Positions 10,988-15,968 of a stretch of DNA of 15,968 nt are shown piece by piece. Under the pieces are notes generated by a model. It searched no databases and was not told where the DNA came from. It saw only the letters and a list, made by a program, of their open reading frames with translations. The stretch comes from Lachnospiraceae bacterium UBA4364 (lineage in GTDB: Bacteria > Bacillota > Clostridia > Lachnospirales > Lachnospiraceae), in assembly GCA_002393955.1 (NCBI GenBank), contig DGSK01000006.1:44419-60386 (forward strand). Reading direction: 5' to 3'. The first letter of the stretch is position 1. Every line of letters begins with the position of its first letter. A program made the position numbers and the translations under genes.

Positions 10988-13735
10988 ATGCTGCCAGAAG
11001 AAAAAGCTCGTGTGAAAATTGATAAACAGCTAAATAACGCTGGCTGGGATATAGTATCCCGTGATGAGTATGTTCCTATGAGCACCATTGCCGTTAAAGA
11101 GGCACTGATGCAGGGCAATACGGAGAGCGATTACCTTCTGTTTATCGACAATAAAGCTATTGCCGTTATTGAAGCCAAGCGAGAAGAGAATAACCTTGGG
11201 GACGATGTTGCTGAACAGGCTGAAATGTATGCAACTCATCCGCTGGACTGGTGTGGGCTGTGGTTTGACAAGCTGATCCCGCTTGTATATATGGCTAACG
11301 GAAAGAAAATATTCTATAAGAATATGCTTAAAGATCCGGATGGCGAGTATGCGGAGTTATCAGAGTTCCATTCCCCTAAGAAGATGCTTCAGATGATCGG
11401 GAAGACTTCGGAGTATGGAGCCTTGCCGTATCTTCAGAAGAAAGGTCTCAGGGACTGCCAGTACAATGCCGCAATGCAGCTTGAAGCAGCTCTGAAAAGG
11501 GGCGAGAAGAAGAACCTTGCAGTTCTTGCTACGGGTTCTGGTAAGACATATCTTGCTTGTCTTGCATCATACAGGCTTCTTAACTATACCTCTACGAAAA
11601 GGGTTCTTTTCCTTGTGGATAGGAATAATCTTGCAAGGCAGACAGAATCCGAGTTCAGCCTGTTTGACAGAACTGAACATCAGCAGCCTATGAGCAATCT
11701 GTATCAGATAAAGAGGCTTAAGAGGGAGTCTGACATAGATGCCGACATAGTTATATCTACGATACAGAAACTCTTTGCTGTTCTTACCGGCCAGTCGCTC
11801 TCGGAAGGAAATGAGGATGCCGAGGATGAGGATGCAAAGAAAAATGAAGATAAGGCAGCTGAGGAGGCTGATGTAGAGCTGGGTGATGATCTGAAACTCC
11901 CGCCTGATTACTTCCAGTTCATTGTAGTTGATGAATGCCACCGTTCAATATACGGAAAGTGGCGTGCTGTTCTGGATTATTTCTCAGAAGCGAAGATACT
12001 CGGTCTTACTGCAACGCCTACTCCTGAGGCATTTGCATTCTTTAATAACAACATAGTCGAGAATTATTCATATGACGATTCCGTTGTTGACGGCGTTAAT
12101 GTCCCGTCCCGAATCTACCGTATTGAAACGGAAGTGACGGAACATGGTGGAACTATTGCGGAAGGTTCCAAGGTTGTTGAGATAACACATAAAACAGGAA
12201 AAACAGTAACATACGGTGCTGACAACACATATATCTATACAGCAGAGGCTCTTGACCGGTCTGTACTAAACCGTGATCAGATAAGGAAGGTTCTGACGGC
12301 ATATAAAGATGCCATATATACAGACCTGTATCCTGAGCGTGAAAAGAACTGGGAGTATGTACCGAAGACCTTGATTTTTGCAAAGGATGATTATCATGCT
12401 ACAGAGATAGTGGATGTAGCTAAAGAGGTATTTAAGGATGAGTTTGAAGGAAATGTTCCTGCGAACTTTGTCCAGAAGATTACTTATTCTGCCGGGGATT
12501 CCAATGCCCTCATAAGGGACCTTAGGACAGAGAAGGATTTCCGTATTGCTGTTACGGTCACCCTTGTAGCAACGGGAACGGATGTAAGACCTCTGGAAGT
12601 AGTCCTATTCATGCGTGATGTCCGGTCTGAAGTCCTATATACGCAGATGAAGGGGCGTGGATGCCGTACAATTAAGGATGATAAGCTCCGTGAGGTTACC
12701 CCGAATGCTGATACCAAAGAGTGTTATTACATAGTGGATGCTGTCGGAGTCACGGAACACGACCATGATATACCGGGACCAGGACCTGGGCCGAGGAAAA
12801 AGACACTCTCACTTGTTCAGCTTTTAGAACACTTAGCTCATGGCGAGGTCAGTGATGATAATCTTATGCTTCTCAGGAATTACTGTGCGACCATAAACAA
12901 GCGTTATGAAGATAATGCCATGTTCGGGAAGCATCTGGATTATTTTATCACAGAATACGGCTTTGCTCCGAGAACTCTTGCAAACAGCATTCAGGATGCC
13001 TTTGAGAGAGGCACACTCATTGATTATGAAAGCCCGTCAGGGGACAATACCGCCCGTCTTGCCCTTATTTCGATTCTCATGAATAACATCCAGGCACGGA
13101 ATAAGCTGATTGAAATGCAGAAGGGTTATTCTGTTTCAGTTCAGGATGAGGATACTGTGATTTATGCCGGATTCTCAAAGGAAACTGCCAAGGGATATAT
13201 CGAGTCATTCGAAAAATACCTGAATGATAATAAGGATTCCATAGAAGCACTCCGTATTATCTATAATTCCGAGGATACGGTCATCACCCATAAGATGCTG
13301 GTGGAACTCAGGGACAGGCTTCTTTCGGAAAACAAGCAGTATGGCGTATATCAGCTCTGGAAGAGTTACAGGATACTGGACGAGGAAGGCAATGTTGATG
13401 AACTGGATATAAAGCACAATGTCAGTGCTCTTACGAACCTGATACAGATTGTCCGGTATGCATATAAAAAGAACCTTAAGCTAACAAGCCTTGTGGTAGG
13501 GTATGCACAGAGATTCAGCCTGTACTGCGGACAGAACCAGCGTGTATTGACGGAAGACCAGGTGGATATCATGAGGCAGATAGCAGAGTATGTAATAAAT
13601 GAAGGCGCTATCTCAGCTCCGGAACTTAATTCCGTAAATACTGATCTGTGGCGTAAAGGTGTTATGAGCTTTACACCACCGGTACTGGATAGCGAAATGC
13701 TTGCAATGGCAAAATTTTTATTAAGGACGGCATAA
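10988..13735 (+). CDS. hsdR: Type I restriction enzyme R subunit (endonuclease/translocase)
   Basis: The motor and nuclease subunit of a type I restriction-modification complex, which translocates DNA with ATP and cuts away from the recognition site. The 915-residue protein has an N-terminal HSDR_N nuclease with Asp48 (SDYLLFID) and Glu62-Ala-Lys64 (VIEAKRE). Next comes a superfamily 2 helicase: Walker A ATGSGKT (181-187), Walker B DECH (315-318), TATP (341-344) and motif VI QMKGRGCR (553-560). A GPGPGPRKK hinge near 595 precedes an EcoEI-type C-terminal domain. All key residues are present. An acidic, low-complexity insertion (about 272-303) separates helicase motifs. GGAGG precedes the ATG. 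hsdM follows four bases after the stop. Confidence 0.96.
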   Translation: MLPEEKARVKIDKQLNNAGWDIVSRDEYVPMSTIAVKEALMQGNTESDYLLFIDNKAIAVIEAKREENNLGDDVAEQAEMYATHPLDWCGLWFDKLIPLVYMANGKKIFYKNMLKDPDGEYAELSEFHSPKKMLQMIGKTSEYGALPYLQKKGLRDCQYNAAMQLEAALKRGEKKNLAVLATGSGKTYLACLASYRLLNYTSTKRVLFLVDRNNLARQTESEFSLFDRTEHQQPMSNLYQIKRLKRESDIDADIVISTIQKLFAVLTGQSLSEGNEDAEDEDAKKNEDKAAEEADVELGDDLKLPPDYFQFIVVDECHRSIYGKWRAVLDYFSEAKILGLTATPTPEAFAFFNNNIVENYSYDDSVVDGVNVPSRIYRIETEVTEHGGTIAEGSKVVEITHKTGKTVTYGADNTYIYTAEALDRSVLNRDQIRKVLTAYKDAIYTDLYPEREKNWEYVPKTLIFAKDDYHATEIVDVAKEVFKDEFEGNVPANFVQKITYSAGDSNALIRDLRTEKDFRIAVTVTLVATGTDVRPLEVVLFMRDVRSEVLYTQMKGRGCRTIKDDKLREVTPNADTKECYYIVDAVGVTEHDHDIPGPGPGPRKKTLSLVQLLEHLAHGEVSDDNLMLLRNYCATINKRYEDNAMFGKHLDYFITEYGFAPRTLANSIQDAFERGTLIDYESPSGDNTARLALISILMNNIQARNKLIEMQKGYSVSVQDEDTVIYAGFSKETAKGYIESFEKYLNDNKDSIEALRIIYNSEDTVITHKMLVELRDRLLSENKQYGVYQLWKSYRILDEEGNVDELDIKHNVSALTNLIQIVRYAYKKNLKLTSLVVGYAQRFSLYCGQNQRVLTEDQVDIMRQIAEYVINEGAISAPELNSVNTDLWRKGVMSFTPPVLDSEMLAMAKFLLRTA

Positions 13736-13739
13736 AAAT

Positions 13740-15155
13740 ATGGCAAATCAGAAGAATGAAGCAGCACTTATCAAGAAGGTAAAGGACATTGCGAATGTAA
13801 TGGCATCTGCAGGCGTAGGCTTTACGGATTATATTACCCAGCTTACATATATTCTTTTCCTGAAGATGGATGCGGAGAAGGAAGAACTGGGGCTTGGAAG
13901 CTCTATTCCTGACGGATACAAGTGGAAGGATATTGTTGGATTAAACGGTGATGACCTTGTAGAGAAATATGAGGAAATCCTTAAAGATCTTTCTGAAGAG
14001 GATGGTCTTATAGGAACTATCTTTACAAAGGCTACCAATAAAATCAGCCGTCCCGTTATGCTCAAAGAGGTTTTTAAAATGGTTGCCGGTGAAAACTGGT
14101 ACATGATGGAAGGCGACCTTAAAGGTGCTATCTATGAGCGTATCCTTGAAGATAACGGTCAGGATAAGAAGAGCGGTGCAGGGCAGTATTTTACGCCCCG
14201 TGCTCTCATAAAGGCTATCGTGGATGTAGTTGATCCTAAGATAAATGAGACTGTTGCAGATCCCTGCTGTGGAACCGGAGGCTTCCTTCTGGCTGCCTAT
14301 GACCATATGCGTGTTCAGAGCAAGGATATGGAGAAGCAGGAGTTCCTAAAGAACAAGGCTCTTTTCGGTGCTGATATAACGCCTCTTGTTGTAACCCTGG
14401 CATCCATGAACCTTTTCCTGCATGACATCGGAGTAGGTCATAGTCCTGTTAAGCTGCAGGATTCTCTTATTGAAACTAATGATGATATGTACCAGGTAAT
14501 TATGACAAATCCGCCGTTTGGAGTAAGACCGCAGGGAAGTGTGGGTGTATCAGAAAACAGACCTGAATTTGTTAAGACAAATGATAACCAGGTAAACTTC
14601 CTGCAGCATATCATGTCTATCGTAAAGACCGGTGGTCGTGTGGGTGTGGTTCTTCCTGACAGCGTGCTTACTGATCAGGGTGCTACAGCTAAGGTTCGTG
14701 AGAAGCTTATGAAGGATTATAACCTTCATACTATCTTAAGACTTCCGACAGGTATCTTTTATGCGAACGGAGTAAAGACTAATGTTCTGTTCTTTGATAA
14801 AGGCGAACCGACTAAAGACATCTGGGTATATGATTACCGGACCGGGATCAAGCATACAATGGCAACAAAACCTATGACAAGGGCTGATCTTGACGATTTT
14901 GTTACTTGCTATTGTTCCGGTCATCAGCAGGACAGAAAAGCCACATACAGCGTGGACAATCCTAACGGACGATGGAGATGCTTTACAGAGGAAGAAGTCA
15001 AGAAATCCGACACATTGGATTTCAAGTGGCTTGACCTTGAGGAAAAGGATGAGCGTACCGTTCAGCAAGTGCTTGATGACATGCAGGCTGAATCTGACGG
15101 AATTGCAGAAGCTGTCAGCAAGCTTAAGGAACTGCTCGGAGGAATTGATATTTGA
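13740..15155 (+). CDS. hsdM: Type I restriction-modification methyltransferase subunit
   Basis: Adenine-N6 methyltransferase subunit that, with a specificity subunit, protects host DNA and forms the scaffold for HsdR. The 471-residue protein has a helical HsdM N-terminal domain (about 1-130). The SAM site is DPCCGTGGF (from Asp174) and the catalytic NPPFG is at 257-261; GAGQYFTPR before motif I is typical of the family. A C-terminal helical tail (KLKELLGGIDI) would contact HsdS. The start lies four bases after hsdR, with AAGGACGG as its ribosome binding site inside the hsdR end, so the two are co-translated. No hsdS follows, so the enzyme needs a specificity subunit from elsewhere or is inactive. 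Confidence 0.96.
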   Translation: MANQKNEAALIKKVKDIANVMASAGVGFTDYITQLTYILFLKMDAEKEELGLGSSIPDGYKWKDIVGLNGDDLVEKYEEILKDLSEEDGLIGTIFTKATNKISRPVMLKEVFKMVAGENWYMMEGDLKGAIYERILEDNGQDKKSGAGQYFTPRALIKAIVDVVDPKINETVADPCCGTGGFLLAAYDHMRVQSKDMEKQEFLKNKALFGADITPLVVTLASMNLFLHDIGVGHSPVKLQDSLIETNDDMYQVIMTNPPFGVRPQGSVGVSENRPEFVKTNDNQVNFLQHIMSIVKTGGRVGVVLPDSVLTDQGATAKVREKLMKDYNLHTILRLPTGIFYANGVKTNVLFFDKGEPTKDIWVYDYRTGIKHTMATKPMTRADLDDFVTCYCSGHQQDRKATYSVDNPNGRWRCFTEEEVKKSDTLDFKWLDLEEKDERTVQQVLDDMQAESDGIAEAVSKLKELLGGIDI

Positions 15156-15166
15156 TAGAACCAGAA

Positions 15167-15227
15167 GCTTATCACCAACCTTATCACCAACCTTATCGCC
15201 AAGGTGATGAGCCGGGTGATAAGCCAA
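15167..15227 (+). repeat. 12-base tandem repeats with an inverted partner after hsdM
   Basis: CTTATCACCAAC occurs at 15168-15179 and 15180-15191, with a third diverged unit CTTATCGCCAAG at 15192-15203. They are followed by two 12-base units, GTGATGAGCCGG and GTGATAAGCCAA. GCTTATCACC (15167-15176) is perfectly complementary to GGTGATAAGC (15215-15224), so the block can fold into a hairpin. It begins 12 bases after the hsdM stop codon. Confidence 0.85.
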
Positions 15228-15278
15228 AGGAAGTTGCTTGCAAAATAAACAGGCAATGAAAAATAAAGAAGAGTCAAA

Positions 15279-15339
15279 TTTGCCACAGGTTGTGGCAAAA
15301 TCTGCGGGAGAGGATGAAAAAACTTACCACAACTTGTGG
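15279..15339. repeat. Two related palindromes, CCACA-N-TGTGG type
   Basis: TTTGCCAC-AGGTT-GTGGCAAA at 15279-15299 and CCACAA-C-TTGTGG at 15327-15339. They share the CCACA/TTGTGG core about 44 bases apart, as paired operators or a diverged tandem unit would. Neither is followed by a T run, so they are poor terminators. Confidence 0.65.
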
Positions 15340-15377
15340 GAAATTTGGATACAGCAGATTTATTTTCAGTCTCCCTT

Positions 15378-15405
15378 TTTACATTTGTGTTGCTCATGAT
15401 AGAAT
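15378..15405 (+). promoter_or_regulatory. Promoter of the EamA-type gene
   Basis: TTTACA at 15378-15383, 16-base spacer, TAGAAT at 15400-15405, about 32 bases before the ATG at 15437. Confidence 0.55.
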
Positions 15406-15436
15406 AATTCAAATCGGGATTTGAAGGAGTATCACT

Positions 15437-15850
15437 ATGTGGTTTTTATTAGCGCTTGGTTCGGCAATCTTTGCCGCACTGACATCAATATTGGCAAAGA
15501 TAGGAATTGAAGGTGTCGGATCGAATCTGGCTACTGCGATCCGTACGATGGTTGTTGTTATCATGGCATGGGGAATGGTATTTATTACTCATCAGCAAGC
15601 CGGAATAAAAGACATTAGCCAGAAATGCTGGATTTTCCTGATTCTGTCCGGCCTTGCTACTGGTGCCTCATGGCTTTGCTATTACAAGGCCTTGCAGATG
15701 GGAGACGCTTCAAAAGTCGTCCCGATTGATAAGTTGTCCGTTGTCATTACGCTGATACTGGCGTTTGTTTTTCTGCATGAAGAATTTACTTTTAAGTCAG
15801 TGATAGGGTGTATCCTGATTGGAGCCGGAACATTGCTGATGGTTCTGTGA
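15437..15850 (+). CDS. EamA-family membrane transporter, single-domain, 137 aa
   Basis: A small integral membrane protein of the drug/metabolite transporter superfamily. It has one EamA repeat with five hydrophobic helices near residues 2-22, 32-50, 65-84, 98-114 and 119-137. The conserved stretch LCYYKALQMGDASKVVPIDK followed by LSVVITLILAFVFLHEEFT is typical of half-sized EamA proteins of about 140 residues, which probably work as dimers in place of the ten-helix form. GAAGGAG precedes the ATG with good spacing, and it has its own promoter, so it is independent of hsdRM. Substrate cannot be told from sequence. No clear terminator follows. Confidence 0.9.
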   Translation: MWFLLALGSAIFAALTSILAKIGIEGVGSNLATAIRTMVVVIMAWGMVFITHQQAGIKDISQKCWIFLILSGLATGASWLCYYKALQMGDASKVVPIDKLSVVITLILAFVFLHEEFTFKSVIGCILIGAGTLLMVL

Positions 15851-15911
15851 TACAAATTTGTAGAGATAATGTGTTAGCGCGTTATATCAAGTTAATCCAG
15901 AATGAAAAACT

Positions 15912-15968
15912 ATGGAAATTGATTTACTGAAAAAAACTGATGTCATTTTTCGCAGAAGGGAAGCTATA
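15912..15968 (+). CDS. Possible start of a gene cut by the window end
   Basis: ATG 15912 opens a frame of 19 codons to the end of the window (MEIDLLKKTDVIFRRREAI). The composition is protein-like but the upstream sequence gives only a weak ribosome binding site, and the fragment is too short to recognise. Another start further upstream in this frame is not evident. Confidence 0.3.
   Translation, partial: MEIDLLKKTDVIFRRREAI

Larger units (their letters stand above)
15156..15377. other. Region after hsdM where hsdS would be expected; repeats only
   Basis: Tandem and inverted repeats (15167-15227) and two related palindromes (15279-15339) occupy this stretch. A 47-codon frame from ATG 15256 (MKNKEESNLPQVVAKSAGED and more) has no good ribosome binding site and spans the palindromes, so I do not call it a gene. 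No target-recognition domain or other hsdS remnant is recognisable. Confidence 0.55.

Noticed and set aside
15167..15227. CRISPR or attachment site
   Set aside because: Adjacent 12-base units without spacers; no integrase or second copy to define an att pair.
14736..15227. Minus-strand 163-codon frame opposite the end of hsdM
   Set aside because: Opposite a conserved methyltransferase; its VGDK repeats come from the 12-base tandem units.
15256..15399. 47-codon ORF before the EamA gene
   Set aside because: No credible ribosome binding site; most of it consists of the palindromic repeats and the EamA promoter.

Overview
The window looks like a chromosomal segment of a moderately AT-rich member of the Clostridia, most likely Lachnospiraceae (Butyrivibrio/Roseburia-like). 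The basis is the GGGtGRT-type protein tail, a DUF4250 protein, strong AGGAGG-type ribosome binding sites and an IS66 element. No taxon marker such as rRNA is present, so this is an inference from protein resemblance.

Layout. Positions 1-3523 are ordinary housekeeping sequence: the end of a GGGtGRT-family gene with its terminator, a DUF4250 gene, gpmI (cofactor-independent phosphoglycerate mutase) and a two-zinc-ribbon membrane protein. Positions 3584-5906 are a complete IS66-family insertion sequence with 16-bp perfect terminal inverted repeats and an 8-bp target duplication (AAAGTATC). It sits exactly between the zinc-ribbon gene and that gene's terminator. It carries a transposase and a translationally coupled small coiled-coil protein in place of the usual tnpA/tnpB.

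Positions 5991-7653 are a tRNA-Gln(CTG) locus. The 3' half of the tRNA and its terminator are repeated about 1.47 kb downstream, the second copy being broken by a GC-rich palindrome. Between the copies lie a gene remnant and a promoter-structured RNA-DUF3800 module. This resembles a very small tRNA-targeted insertion that carries an RNA/nuclease-like cargo and no integrase.

Positions 7814-10419 hold small accessory genes: an HD hydrolase of the small-alarmone-hydrolase type, a short SPFH/zinc-ribbon protein, a broken membrane protein, a peptide with a double-glycine leader, and an acetyltransferase-like gene cut by one in-frame TAG with an intact antitoxin-like small gene overlapping its end.

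Positions 10560-15440 are a type I restriction-modification region. hsdR and hsdM are intact and adjacent, but no hsdS follows. Short-period tandem repeats (10-12 bp) flank the pair on both sides. An EamA-type membrane protein and possibly the start of another gene close the window.

How it fits together: the core backbone is interrupted by three accessory blocks (the IS66 copy, the tRNA-Gln element with DUF3800 and its RNA, and the hsdRM block with peptide and toxin-antitoxin-like genes), which together look like a small defence or mobile-element hotspot. The best candidates for something under-described are the structured RNA plus DUF3800 unit at the tRNA-Gln site, the variant IS66 organisation, and the solitary hsdRM bracketed by tandem repeats.
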